Source: an uncultured Eubacteriales bacterium
Lineage (GTDB): Bacteria; Bacillota; Clostridia; Peptostreptococcales; Anaerovoracaceae
Length of the DNA: 64,000 nucleotides
Direction of reading: 5' to 3'
NCBI GenBank assembly: GCA_949289445.1
Contig: CASEOD010000044.1
Location: forward strand, 1-64,000
This document shows, one piece after another, positions 51,668 to 60,252 of the stretch. Made by a program: the position numbers and the translations under genes. The stretch's first letter is position 1, and each line of letters begins with the position of its first letter. Under the pieces are notes generated by a model that saw only the letters and a program-made list of their open reading frames with translations, had not been told where the DNA came from and did no database searches.

Positions 51668-52897
51668 ATGAAAAGAAAATCGAGATTATTAAGTATGGTG
51701 CTTACCCTGTCTCTGGTGCTCACCACCGTTCTGGCGGGTGCTGAGAATACGTTTGCACAGACATCGCTGCTGCCGGAAGATGCGCAGACTGTAGGGGTGT
51801 CCTATGCCGATGCAGGCATGATGAAGGCGGCTTCCACAGACAACACGATTGCAGGCAATACCATTGCCGCAACAAATCTGAACACCGGAACACCGGATGC
51901 CTATAAGACAATTGCCTACGGCAGAGACGGTATTTACTGCCCGATCAGCATTCCTTCTGCAGGCAGCTTTAAAATTGATATCTGTTCTCTGGAGGATACA
52001 TATGTTTATCTTTTAGACGGCCTGGACCTTGACGCGGTCACTCTGAAGCAGGTGACGGTTCCCGGCGCGGTTTCGGAGGAGGATGTATATTCCTTTACTG
52101 TACGGGTTGAAAAAGGCGGAACTTATTTTCTGGTATTTCAGACAGCCGGCTACAGCACTGCCCAGAGTGCCTTTACAATCGGATATATTCCGTCCAAGAA
52201 GGCAGGAAGCAACACCACGATGACCTCCGGTAAGGCCATCTATGCGTCTGTGGGCGGAACCTCCTATCGTTATTACAAAATCACCACAGCAGGACTCAGA
52301 TACCTGACTATCAGTTTCCCTTGGAATGATCAGGATACCTCAGTCAAATACAAGGTAAAGCTGATGGATTCCAAGAAGAAAAAGAATTTACTGAAAGGTG
52401 TTGTGACCGTAGGAGAGGGCAGAAACTATGTCACTTATGCCGCCGTGCCGAAGGGCACCTATTATGTGGCGGTATCCACAGCGGAAGACAGTTCCTATCA
52501 GATAAAGGTATCCGCAACAAAAGTCAGTGAAAACAGTGGCAGCACCAGAACCAAGGCGAAACGAATCTATAAAGGCGGAACCAAATCCGGGCTTATTACT
52601 GCCACCCAGTCTTCCACTTCAGGGGACTGGTACAAGCTGGTAATCGGTTCCAGCCAGACCGTTAAACTGGATGTGATCACAAAGACCGGCGGCTATAACG
52701 GCGGTATCAAGGTGTCAGTATACAGCGGAAGCAGTTCCAAAGCCTTCGGCACCGCAGAATATTATTACGGTTACCCGGAAAGTGAACTGACACTTTATAC
52801 TTCGGGTTACGGCGGTCTGCTGAAAAAAGGCACTTATTACATCAAAGTTCAAAAATACGGATGTGGAAGCGGATACTATAAAATCAAGTGGAAATAA
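51668..52897 (+). CDS. Secreted beta-sandwich repeat protein (PPC-like)
   Basis: 409 residues with a signal peptide ending near residue 31 (NTFAQT). Three extracellular beta-sandwich modules of about 110 residues follow (roughly 78-175, 185-285, 295-409), each ending with Y-x-I/V-K/G-x like motifs and containing GTYYVAVST, KGGTYFLVFQTAG or KKGTYYIKVQKYG. This resembles the bacterial pre-peptidase C-terminal (PPC) fold. No catalytic domain or anchor is present. It may be a secreted binding or adhesion protein; a role in sporulation or cell wall is not shown. Confidence 0.8.
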   Translation: MKRKSRLLSMVLTLSLVLTTVLAGAENTFAQTSLLPEDAQTVGVSYADAGMMKAASTDNTIAGNTIAATNLNTGTPDAYKTIAYGRDGIYCPISIPSAGSFKIDICSLEDTYVYLLDGLDLDAVTLKQVTVPGAVSEEDVYSFTVRVEKGGTYFLVFQTAGYSTAQSAFTIGYIPSKKAGSNTTMTSGKAIYASVGGTSYRYYKITTAGLRYLTISFPWNDQDTSVKYKVKLMDSKKKKNLLKGVVTVGEGRNYVTYAAVPKGTYYVAVSTAEDSSYQIKVSATKVSENSGSTRTKAKRIYKGGTKSGLITATQSSTSGDWYKLVIGSSQTVKLDVITKTGGYNGGIKVSVYSGSSSKAFGTAEYYYGYPESELTLYTSGYGGLLKKGTYYIKVQKYGCGSGYYKIKWK

Positions 52898-52900
52898 CAG

Positions 52901-53034
52901 TCTTCGGACAGTCGTCTGTCCCGAAGAATCCGTAATAAAACAGTTTAATCACAAGCCGCGGTTTACAGTCCTCCTTGTAAATAAGCAGTGGATCCTGAAT
53001 ATGCCCCTGCACAGACTGTCAGCCGCGGTCTTTT
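52901..53034. terminator. Two hairpins between convergent genes
   Basis: 52901-52911 pairs with 52916-52927 (one bulged C, loop TCGT) right after the stop. CCGCGG-TTT-ACAGTC (52956-52970) pairs with GACTGT-CAG-CCGCGG (53014-53028) around a large loop and is followed by TCTTTT. The second could terminate the plus-strand transcript. Confidence 0.5.
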
Positions 53035-53061
53035 GATTTTGCGGAAAGAATCTGAAACAAT

Positions 53062-54492
53062 TTACTTCAGTGTTCTGAAGATAAGTTTTTTCAGAGACTT
53101 CCAGTGGAAGGGATACAGCGGATAGAGATAGGAACGTCCACTGAGAGTTTTGGTAACGGCTACCTGGAACAGACCTATGGCAAATGCGCCCATGAGCCCC
53201 CAGTAGCTGAACAGCATGGAGCCGATCAGCATGAGTATGCGGATGAATTTGATACCGTAGGAAAGTTCAATGCTGGGCTGGGTGAAAGAAGCCAGCGAGA
53301 CGACAGCCATCATCAGTATTGTCTGTGGAATGAACCAGCCTGAGCTGACGGAGAATTCCCCCAGAATCAATGCGCCGATCACCGACAGAGACATGCCAAG
53401 TGAATCCGGCGTATTGAGAGAGGCAAGGCGCAGGCCGTCAATGGCGATTTCCAGCAGAATAAACTGCCAGAACACCGGCAGGGCAAAATCTTCTTTGGGA
53501 GTAATAAAATTCATATCCAGAGGCGGCGGAATATCTCCCTCCACAATAAGCAGATAAACGGGAGTCAGCAGCAGGATGACAAACATATTGAAAATGCGCA
53601 GCAGCCGCAGATAGTTTCCTGTCAGCAGAGGAAAGTAATAATCATCTACATCCTGCGCAAAATCAAAGATTCCAACCGGTACCAGAATTACTGTTGGAGT
53701 GTTGTCCACAACGATGGCTATTTTGCCTTCTGTGAGATGAGCGGCAATGATATCGGGGCGCTGGGTGTAGCGAACTTTGGGAAAGGGATTCAGGCGCAGC
53801 CTTCGAGGTTTCCCGTGGAGTGAGATGATCAGCTGCTCCACCACTGTCTGTTCTCCGATGGACACACTGTCAATGATCAGTCCGGAGAGAGCATGATCAA
53901 TTTTATTTACCAGACTCTGGTCGGCAACCCCCTTCATGTAACAGAGAGCCACATCTGTTTTTGACTTCTCTCCCACGGTATAGTTTTTGAAAATGAGGCG
54001 GTTGTCACGAATTCTGCGGCGTATCATCCCCAGATTTTCCATGAAACTTTCTGTGAATCCGTCCTTTGCGCCCCGAAGGGTTTTTTCTTTGTCCGGTTCT
54101 TCCACACTTCGCTGAGGATAACGGCGAACATCAGCAATGATGATTTTGTCAAAGCCGTCCAGAATGATGGGAGAAAGACCTGAATAGAGAAATTTTACGG
54201 CTAGATCAATATCGTTTGTGGCAGTACTTTTTATAAACGGAAACAGTCTTTCCATAAACTGATCGGAAGTCTCTGTGTTCTCCATTTCCTCAGGCTTTAT
54301 CGCCATGAGAAAGCTGAACAGAAGCTGCAGCTTTTCGCTGTCGGAAAGACCGTCCACAAAATAAAGACGTCCCCGTCTGCCCCCGATGGAAATATGACGT
54401 TCTACAAGGTCAAAGGCTTCGCCGATGGGAAGCTGGCCTGTAAAATGATCCAGATAATACTGATACTGACTGAAAGCTGTATTGGAATTCAT
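53062..54492 (-). CDS. spoVAF: GerA-family spore germination protein, SpoVAF-like
   Basis: A 476-residue spore membrane protein. The large soluble N-terminal GerA domain is followed by membrane helices with the SpoVAF-type signatures FPKVRYTQRPDIIAAHL, FDFAQDVDDYYFPLLTGNY, FITPKEDFALPVFWQF and YLYPLYPFHW. SpoVAF is the GerA-subunit paralogue of the spoVA operon and forms an ion channel or enhancer of Ca-DPA release. Here it is alone, without spoVAA-E or gerB/gerC-type genes beside it. GAGGAGG precedes the ATG at 54492. Confidence 0.88.
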   Translation of the reverse strand: MNSNTAFSQYQYYLDHFTGQLPIGEAFDLVERHISIGGRRGRLYFVDGLSDSEKLQLLFSFLMAIKPEEMENTETSDQFMERLFPFIKSTATNDIDLAVKFLYSGLSPIILDGFDKIIIADVRRYPQRSVEEPDKEKTLRGAKDGFTESFMENLGMIRRRIRDNRLIFKNYTVGEKSKTDVALCYMKGVADQSLVNKIDHALSGLIIDSVSIGEQTVVEQLIISLHGKPRRLRLNPFPKVRYTQRPDIIAAHLTEGKIAIVVDNTPTVILVPVGIFDFAQDVDDYYFPLLTGNYLRLLRIFNMFVILLLTPVYLLIVEGDIPPPLDMNFITPKEDFALPVFWQFILLEIAIDGLRLASLNTPDSLGMSLSVIGALILGEFSVSSGWFIPQTILMMAVVSLASFTQPSIELSYGIKFIRILMLIGSMLFSYWGLMGAFAIGLFQVAVTKTLSGRSYLYPLYPFHWKSLKKLIFRTLK

Positions 54493-54631
54493 AGAACCTC
54501 CTCACTGATTTTCCGGGTAATGTCTGTGATGCAATTATTTTGCCAAAAAACTTGAAATTCATACGTGGCAAAGTATATAATAAAATGGACTATGAATTAT
54601 TGCGAAAATACCATAACGGAGGGTTTCATAC

Positions 54632-56299
54632 ATGGATTATCAGAAATTAGCGGAGCTGCTTTTTCCGCATATCACTGTGACCGGAAAAGAACTGGAAGAG
54701 AAGTATCCGAAGAGAAATCTGCCTGAGGATGCCAAGGTGACAAGGCTTGGTCCCAGTCCTACCGGTTTCATTCACTTAGGCAACCTTTACGGTGCATTTG
54801 TGGACGAGCGTCTTGCTCATCAGAGCGGAGGCGTATTTTATCTGAGAATTGAGGATACCGATGATAAGCGGTACGTGGAAGGTGCCGTTGAGACTATCAT
54901 CAATTCCCTGAAATTTTTTGGCATTCAGTTTGACGAGGGAGCCGGGCTTGACGGAGAGAACGGTGATTACGGCAGTTATACCCAGAGCCGCAGAGGTGAA
55001 ATTTATCAGTGCTTTGCCAAAGAACTGGTAGCGCAGGGAAAAGCATATCCATGTTTTCTGACAGAAGAGGAGATTGCAGACATCAGAGCCGGTCAGGAGG
55101 CAGAAAAGGTTAATCCCGGAATTTACGGAGATTATGCCGGGAGCCGTAGCCTGACGCTGGAAGAGATTGAAGAAAATATCAGAGCAGGAAAGCCTTATGT
55201 TGTCAGACTCAGATCTGACGGAAATCCGGATCAGAGTGGAGATCATGTGAGGAAGATATATGTAGAGGATGCCGTGAGAGGAACCCTGGAAATGCCGGAG
55301 AATTTTCAGGATGTGGTTATTCTTAAAGCAACCGGAATTCCGACTTATCATTTCGCCCATGTGGTAGACGATCATCTGATGCGTACCACACACGTTGTCA
55401 GAGGCGCAGAGTGGCTGCCGTCTCTGCCGATTCATGTGGAACTGTTTGAAAAACTGGGATGGGAACCGCCGGTTTACTGTCACACTGCGCAGCTGATGAA
55501 GCTGGATGAAGAAGGCAATAAGAGAAAGTTGTCCAAGCGTAAGGATCCGGAACTGTCTCTGGACTACTATAGAGATCAGGGTTATCATCCGGCTGCTGTC
55601 AGGGAGTATCTCCTGACCATCTTAAATTCCAACTTTGAGGAATGGAGAATGGAACATCCGGATGCTTCCATTGATGAATTTACCTTTACTACAGAGAAAA
55701 TGAGTAATTCCGGAGCTCTTTTCGACCTGAACAAGCTTAATGATATCAGTAAGGATGTGCTTCTGAGAATCAGAGCTTCAGATCTTTATGACTTTCTGAA
55801 AGACTGGGCCCGGGAGTTCAGGCCGGAAATCCTGCATATCTTTGATGACAGAGCTTATCTTGAAAGAATCCTGGATCTGGGAAGAAACGACAATAAGCCG
55901 AGAAAGGATCTGATCTATGCACAGCAGATCATTGCCTTCATCAGCTATTTCTTTGATGATCTCTTTAAGCTTGAAGACGAGATGCCGAAGGAGGTTCCTG
56001 CTGAGGATATTCCTGCAATTCTGGAGGGTTATCTGCAAACCTATGATCATACGGACGATCAGAGTCAGTGGTTTGACAAAATCAGAACCATGGCGTCAGA
56101 GATGGGTTACGCAGCAAAGCCTAAAGACTTTAAAAAGCATCCTGAGGAATATAAAGGTCACGTTGGTCATGTCAGCACAGTTATCCGCATTGCACTGATG
56201 GGCAGGAGCCAGTCTCCTGATGTCTGGGAAATTCAGCAGATTCTGGGAGAGGAAAGGACAAGAAACAGAATCCGCGGATATTTGAGTCACCTTGTCTGA
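54632..56299 (+). CDS. gltX: Glutamyl-tRNA synthetase
   Basis: A 555-residue class I synthetase charging tRNA-Glu. The HIGH-type motif is GPSPTGFIHLGN (40-51) and the KMSKS-type motif KLSKR (299-303). The zinc-less insertion with PCFLTEEEIADIRAGQ and the C-terminal anticodon-binding domain (about 380-555) are complete. It is longer than the about 485-residue bacterial average, as often seen in Clostridia. ACGGAGG precedes the ATG. It is the first gene before relQ. Confidence 0.95.
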   Translation: MDYQKLAELLFPHITVTGKELEEKYPKRNLPEDAKVTRLGPSPTGFIHLGNLYGAFVDERLAHQSGGVFYLRIEDTDDKRYVEGAVETIINSLKFFGIQFDEGAGLDGENGDYGSYTQSRRGEIYQCFAKELVAQGKAYPCFLTEEEIADIRAGQEAEKVNPGIYGDYAGSRSLTLEEIEENIRAGKPYVVRLRSDGNPDQSGDHVRKIYVEDAVRGTLEMPENFQDVVILKATGIPTYHFAHVVDDHLMRTTHVVRGAEWLPSLPIHVELFEKLGWEPPVYCHTAQLMKLDEEGNKRKLSKRKDPELSLDYYRDQGYHPAAVREYLLTILNSNFEEWRMEHPDASIDEFTFTTEKMSNSGALFDLNKLNDISKDVLLRIRASDLYDFLKDWAREFRPEILHIFDDRAYLERILDLGRNDNKPRKDLIYAQQIIAFISYFFDDLFKLEDEMPKEVPAEDIPAILEGYLQTYDHTDDQSQWFDKIRTMASEMGYAAKPKDFKKHPEEYKGHVGHVSTVIRIALMGRSQSPDVWEIQQILGEERTRNRIRGYLSHLV

Positions 56300-56329
56300 T
56301 TTACCGGGAACAGGGAAAAGAGGAAAGTC

Positions 56330-57046
56330 ATGAAGAACATCAGAGAGATCCTGAAAGAAAGAAGAGATGAAATTTTTCGTCTGAGTATTCTGTCTGAGGA
56401 ATTTATTGCTTTCATTCAGGCCAATAAGCGACCTGTGGACAGGCTGATGACCTATTACCGGTGTGCCATCATGGAGGTGGAAACCAAAATGAAGGTCCTT
56501 GACGAGCAGTTTTCACTGGAATATGACAGAAATCCCATTGAGAGCATCAAATCCAGGGTAAAATCCATGGAAAGTCTCATGGACAAGATGAGAAGAAAGA
56601 ATGTGTCTCTTTCCATGGAAGAAATTGAGGCTAAAATTCATGATATAGCCGGAGTCAGAGTTATCTGCTCCTTTCCGGAGGATATTTATCTGCTGGCTGA
56701 CTGCCTGCTGCAGCAGGATGATATCCGCCTGATCGAAAAAAAGGACTATATCAGCAAGCCTAAGGCAAACGGATACAGAAGCCTTCACCTGATTGTGGAG
56801 GTGCCGATTTTTCTGCAGAATGAAAAGCGGAATATGAAAGTTGAGGTGCAGTTTCGCACCATTGCCATGGATTTCTGGGCAAGTCTGGAACATAAGCTGA
56901 GATACAAGAAAAATCTTCCGCAGGAGATGACTCAGTATCTGGAGCAGGAGCTGTATGAGTGCGCAGAACTCAGCGCCGGTCTGGATGAGCGAATGCAGAG
57001 AATAAGAAATCTGATCGCCGAAGAGATCGGAGAGACAGTGGAATAG
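56330..57046 (+). CDS. Small alarmone synthetase (RelQ-like)
   Basis: A 238-residue single-domain (p)ppGpp synthetase without hydrolase, TGS or ACT domains. The synthetase motif is seen in DPLPYDRIR-like KSRVKSMESLMDKMRRK, then IEAKIHDIAGVRVICSF and KPNGYRSLH-like KPKANGYRSLHLIVE, and VEVQFRTIAMDFWASLEHK. The C-terminal helices may mediate tetramerisation, as in RelQ/SAS1. It is 30 bp downstream of gltX, linking tRNA charging and the stringent response. Confidence 0.9.
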   Translation: MKNIREILKERRDEIFRLSILSEEFIAFIQANKRPVDRLMTYYRCAIMEVETKMKVLDEQFSLEYDRNPIESIKSRVKSMESLMDKMRRKNVSLSMEEIEAKIHDIAGVRVICSFPEDIYLLADCLLQQDDIRLIEKKDYISKPKANGYRSLHLIVEVPIFLQNEKRNMKVEVQFRTIAMDFWASLEHKLRYKKNLPQEMTQYLEQELYECAELSAGLDERMQRIRNLIAEEIGETVE

Positions 57047-57070
57047 CATGTTTTCAGAGGTATTTTATCG

Positions 57071-57111
57071 GCCGCGGGCCGGATACATTTGTATCCGGTT
57101 CGCGGCTTTTT
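57071..57111 (+). terminator. Terminator after the alarmone synthetase gene
   Basis: GCCGCG-GG-CCGGATACA pairs with TGTATCCGG-TT-CGCGGC around a short loop, followed by TTTTTG. Confidence 0.85.
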
Positions 57112-57142
57112 GTGTTGGTTTTGTGATTTTTTTCAGATTCTA

Positions 57143-57174
57143 TTGACAAATGGATCAGGGACTGGTACTATACT
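57143..57174 (+). promoter_or_regulatory. Promoter of the fatty acid operon
   Basis: Perfect TTGACA (57143-57148). The -10 is either TACTAT (57166-57171, 17-base spacer) or the better TATACT (57169-57174, 20-base spacer). Confidence 0.5.
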
Positions 57175-57181
57175 TAAAGAA

Positions 57182-57220
57182 TTTTAGTTAAAATTTTTTA
57201 AGTAAAATTATTTAAGTAAG
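57182..57220 (+). promoter_or_regulatory. Tandem AT-rich repeats, candidate fatty acid regulator operator
   Basis: Three near-repeats directly downstream of the promoter: TTTTAGTTAAAATT (57182-57195), TTTTAAGTAAAATTA (57196-57210) and TTTAAGTAAG (57211-57220), with about 14-15-bp period. TACTTAAA just upstream (57171-57178) is inverted with respect to TTTAAGTA. The location at the transcription start of the acpP-acc-fab operon suggests binding of a FabT- or FapR-like regulator. The sequence is not the classic FapR site. Confidence 0.45.
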
Positions 57221-57250
57221 TTCTGCCGGTCCGGAGGATCGGCGGCAGAA
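57221..57250 (+). promoter_or_regulatory. Leader hairpin of the fatty acid operon
   Basis: TTCTGCCG (57221-57228) pairs perfectly with CGGCAGAA (57243-57250), with a possible inner CCG/CGG pairing. It lies 14 bases before the AAAGGAG site of acpP and may stabilise the mRNA 5' end or modulate translation. Confidence 0.4.
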
Positions 57251-57279
57251 GAATGATGAATGTTAAAGGAGAATTTAAG

Positions 57280-57510
57280 ATGAATTTTGAGAAAGTAAAA
57301 GAAACTATGGTAAATACACTGGGCTGTGATGAAGAAAAGATTGTAATGGATGCATCCATTGCAGAAGACCTGAATATTGACTCTTTAGATGCAGTGGAGC
57401 TTGTTATGGCTTTAGAAGAAGAGTTTGGCATCAAAATTCCTGACGAGGAGCTGGGCAATATGAAAAAGGTCAGTGATATTGTAGCCTGCATTGAAAAATA
57501 TCAGGCATAA
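57280..57510 (+). CDS. acpP: Acyl carrier protein
   Basis: A 76-residue acidic carrier protein. The 4'-phosphopantetheine attachment serine is Ser35 in NIDSLDAVELV. The four-helix pattern is standard (MNFEKVKETMVNTL, EEFGIKIPDEE, VSDIVACIEKY). AAAGGAG (57265-57271) fixes ATG 57280; an in-frame upstream ATG at 57253 is not needed. It leads the fatty acid operon and is 3 bp from accB. Confidence 0.95.
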   Translation: MNFEKVKETMVNTLGCDEEKIVMDASIAEDLNIDSLDAVELVMALEEEFGIKIPDEELGNMKKVSDIVACIEKYQA

Positions 57511-57513
57511 GTC

Positions 57514-58041
57514 ATGAAACAGCAGGAAATCTATGAACTGATATCGGCTTTTGAGGCTTCCTCCCTGACAAGCCTTGTCATCGGGCAGGACTCTTTTCAT
57601 ATCGAACTGAAAAGAGAGCCTGCTCCGGTGCACATCACATATCCTGACCGTCCGCGGCCGGCACCGTCTGTGGAGGGAGATCCGACAGGCGTGAGCGTTG
57701 AGGATTCTGAGGGGGAAAGTGTTTATCAGGGCTCGGCTCTGCAGGCAGAGAATGGTCAGCAGGAGACCGGACAGTACGGCGGAGCACAGCAGGAAGAAAA
57801 GCTGCAGACAGTCAGATCGCCCATTGTAGGTATCTACTACGCAGCACCGTCCCCGGATGAACCACCTTATGTAACAGTGGGGCAAAAGGTGGAGCAGGGA
57901 CAGGTTTTATGCCTCATAGAAGCTATGAAAATGATGAATGAACTGAAATCTCCGGTATCAGGCATTATCCGTTCGGCAAAAGGAGTGAACGGTGAACTGG
58001 CGGAATACGATCAGATTTTGTTTGAGGTGGAGCCATGTTAA
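57514..58041 (+). CDS. accB: Biotin carboxyl carrier protein of acetyl-CoA carboxylase
   Basis: 175 residues. The C-terminal biotinyl domain has the biotin-attachment lysine Lys139 in EAMKMMNEL, with a hydrophobic thumb region. The N-terminal part (QQEIYELISAF, then FHIELKRE) precedes a flexible Pro/Ser/Glu/Gly/Gln-rich linker (about 45-95). It overlaps accC by 7 bp. Confidence 0.94.
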   Translation: MKQQEIYELISAFEASSLTSLVIGQDSFHIELKREPAPVHITYPDRPRPAPSVEGDPTGVSVEDSEGESVYQGSALQAENGQQETGQYGGAQQEEKLQTVRSPIVGIYYAAPSPDEPPYVTVGQKVEQGQVLCLIEAMKMMNELKSPVSGIIRSAKGVNGELAEYDQILFEVEPC

Positions 58042-59423
58042 AGAGAGTGCTCGTTGCCAACAGAGGCGAAATCGCTGTGCGGATCATTCGTGAATGTCTG
58101 GACAGCGGTATCGAGGCTGTGGCGGTCTATTCCACAGCAGACAGTAAATCACTGCACCGCATTATTGCAACCAGAGCTGTCTGCATCGGAGGTCCTAAGG
58201 CTTCTGAAAGTTATCTGAATATGAACCACATGATTGAAACGGCCAAAGCGACGGGCTGTGACGCTGTTCACCCTGGCTTTGGCTTTCTTTCTGAGAACAG
58301 TGAATTTGCGGCTCTTTGTCAGTCTGAGGGACTGAAATTCATCGGACCGTCTGCACAGGTCATCGACATGATGGGCAACAAAGCTGCTGCAAGAAAGTTA
58401 ATGACAGAACACGGCGTTCCTGTAGTTCCCGGTTCTGACGGTCCTGTAAGAAACGCAGAAGAGGCATTGGCATGGGCCGAAAAAATCGGTTACCCGGTGC
58501 TTCTCAAAGCCTCTGCAGGGGGAGGAGGCAGAGGTATGAGAAAGGTCTTTTCTGCAGAGGCACTGAAAGAGGCCTATCAGGCAGCCTCCCTGGAAGCGGA
58601 AAACTGTTTTGGAAACGGACAGATGTATGTGGAAAAGCTTATTGAGAATCCGAGACATATTGAGTTTCAGATTCTGGCTGATTCCATGGGAAATACGGTA
58701 CATCTGGGTGAGCGGGACTGCTCTATCCAGCGGCGCAATCAGAAACTGGTAGAGGAAGCTCCCGCATGGGGTCTTTCAGATGGCTTGAGAGATGCCATGG
58801 GGCAGGCAGCGGTGCAGGCGGCAAAAGCCTGCGGCTACGAAAATGCCGGCACTGTGGAGTTCGTGGTGGATAAAGATGAAAATTTTTATTTCATAGAGAT
58901 GAACACCAGAATTCAGGTGGAGCATCCCGTAACAGAGATGGTGACGGGAATCAATATCGTAAAAGAACAGCTGCGTATTGCTTCAGGCCTGCCTCTTTCA
59001 TTTTCTCAGGATGAGGTAAGCTTGTCGGGACACGCCATTGAATGCAGAATTACAGCAGAAGATGTCTTTGAAAATTTTCGGCCGGATCCGGGCATGGTGG
59101 AATTCATCCACTTTCCGGCAGGCGCCGGTATCCGGGTAGACAGCGCTCTCTATAACGGCTGTGAAATCAGTCCTTATTACGATTCTATGGTAGCCAAGGT
59201 CATTGCAAAGGGAAACACCCGTCTTGAGGCAGTGCGCCGCATGCGCAGAGCTTTGGAAGAGACTGTGATTAACGGAGTCAGGACTACCCTGCCGGTACAG
59301 CATCTTCTTATGTATCAGAGTGATTTTCTGAGAGGAGGCTGTGACACAGGATTTATGGAGCACCACCTTGAGGAGCTTTTAAATATCTACGAAGCGGCAG
59401 GAGGAAGAGATGAATCCATTTAA
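58035..59423 (+). CDS. accC: Biotin carboxylase subunit of acetyl-CoA carboxylase
   Basis: A 462-residue ATP-grasp enzyme that carboxylates biotin on AccB. It begins MLKRVLVANRGEIAVRIIRE. Further motifs are HPGFGFLSEN, KASAGGGGRGMRKV (glycine-rich loop), GERDCSIQRRNQKL and EMNTRIQVEHPVTEMV with the catalytic Glu and Arg. Full length. Its 3' end overlaps accD by 14 bp. Confidence 0.95.
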   Translation: MLKRVLVANRGEIAVRIIRECLDSGIEAVAVYSTADSKSLHRIIATRAVCIGGPKASESYLNMNHMIETAKATGCDAVHPGFGFLSENSEFAALCQSEGLKFIGPSAQVIDMMGNKAAARKLMTEHGVPVVPGSDGPVRNAEEALAWAEKIGYPVLLKASAGGGGRGMRKVFSAEALKEAYQAASLEAENCFGNGQMYVEKLIENPRHIEFQILADSMGNTVHLGERDCSIQRRNQKLVEEAPAWGLSDGLRDAMGQAAVQAAKACGYENAGTVEFVVDKDENFYFIEMNTRIQVEHPVTEMVTGINIVKEQLRIASGLPLSFSQDEVSLSGHAIECRITAEDVFENFRPDPGMVEFIHFPAGAGIRVDSALYNGCEISPYYDSMVAKVIAKGNTRLEAVRRMRRALEETVINGVRTTLPVQHLLMYQSDFLRGGCDTGFMEHHLEELLNIYEAAGGRDESI

Positions 59424-60252
59424 GCAGAAACGAAAAGTACTGTCGGCGCTGAGAGACATGAAGGAAGGCGTCAGACCTCCGGTTCTCTGTCCGGCGTGCA
59501 AGGATAGAATTCCGGAAAAAGAACTTTCGGAAAATCTGTATGTCTGTCCTGTATGCGGACACCACTTCGGAGTGTCGGCGAGGTATCGTCTGAAGATGGT
59601 GGCGGATCCGGGAAGCCTCAGAGAGATTTGCAGATCCCTGAAGGGGAAAAATCCCCTGAATTTTCCCGGATATGCGGAAAAACTTCAGGAACAGACAGAA
59701 AAGACAGGACTTACAGAGGCGGTTATCACTGCTACCGGTAAAATCGGAGGACGCAAGGCAGTGCTTTGCGCCATGGATAACAGATTTATGATGGGCAGCA
59801 TGGGAACCGCTGTAGGCGAGAAGATTACCAGAGCCTGTGAGTACGCACTCAGAAATAGACTGCCGCTGATCATCTTCTGTACTTCGGGCGGCGCCAGAAT
59901 GCAGGAGGGCATTCTGTCTCTGTTTCAGATGGCAAAGACTTCGGCAGCGATTACAAGGCACAGCGAGGCGGGTCTTCTGTATATTTCTGTTCTGACTCAC
60001 CCGACCACAGGTGGCGTGACAGCCAGCTTCGCCAGTCTTGGAGACATTATTCTGGCAGAGCCACAGGCACTCATCGGATTTGCAGGGCCCAGAGTCATTG
60101 AACAGACCATCGGCCAGACATTGCCGGAAGGCTTTCAACGGTCAGAATACCTGATGGAACACGGATTTGTGGATCAGATTGTATCTCGCGGACAGATGCG
60201 GGAAACCTTGTCTCTTCTGCTCCACATCCATGACAGGAGAGGAAAATTATGA
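59410..60252 (+). CDS. accD: Acetyl-CoA carboxylase carboxyltransferase subunit beta
   Basis: 280 residues. A zinc ribbon lies at Cys27-x2-Cys30 and Cys46-x2-Cys49, followed by the crotonase-fold core: MGSMGTAVGEKITRACE, IIFCTSGGARMQEG and THPTTGGVTASFASLGD, then GFAGPRVIEQTIGQ. It pairs with AccA to transfer the carboxyl group to acetyl-CoA, giving malonyl-CoA. Overlaps accA by 4 bp. Confidence 0.95.
   Translation: MNPFKQKRKVLSALRDMKEGVRPPVLCPACKDRIPEKELSENLYVCPVCGHHFGVSARYRLKMVADPGSLREICRSLKGKNPLNFPGYAEKLQEQTEKTGLTEAVITATGKIGGRKAVLCAMDNRFMMGSMGTAVGEKITRACEYALRNRLPLIIFCTSGGARMQEGILSLFQMAKTSAAITRHSEAGLLYISVLTHPTTGGVTASFASLGDIILAEPQALIGFAGPRVIEQTIGQTLPEGFQRSEYLMEHGFVDQIVSRGQMRETLSLLLHIHDRRGKL

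Noticed and set aside
57182..57220. The repeat array before acpP as a CRISPR or satellite
   Set aside because: The units are only about 14-15 bp, AT-rich, without spacers, and placed at a promoter; an operator is the better reading.
59353..60138. A 261-codon minus-strand frame opposite accD
   Set aside because: Antisense shadow of a conserved operon gene.
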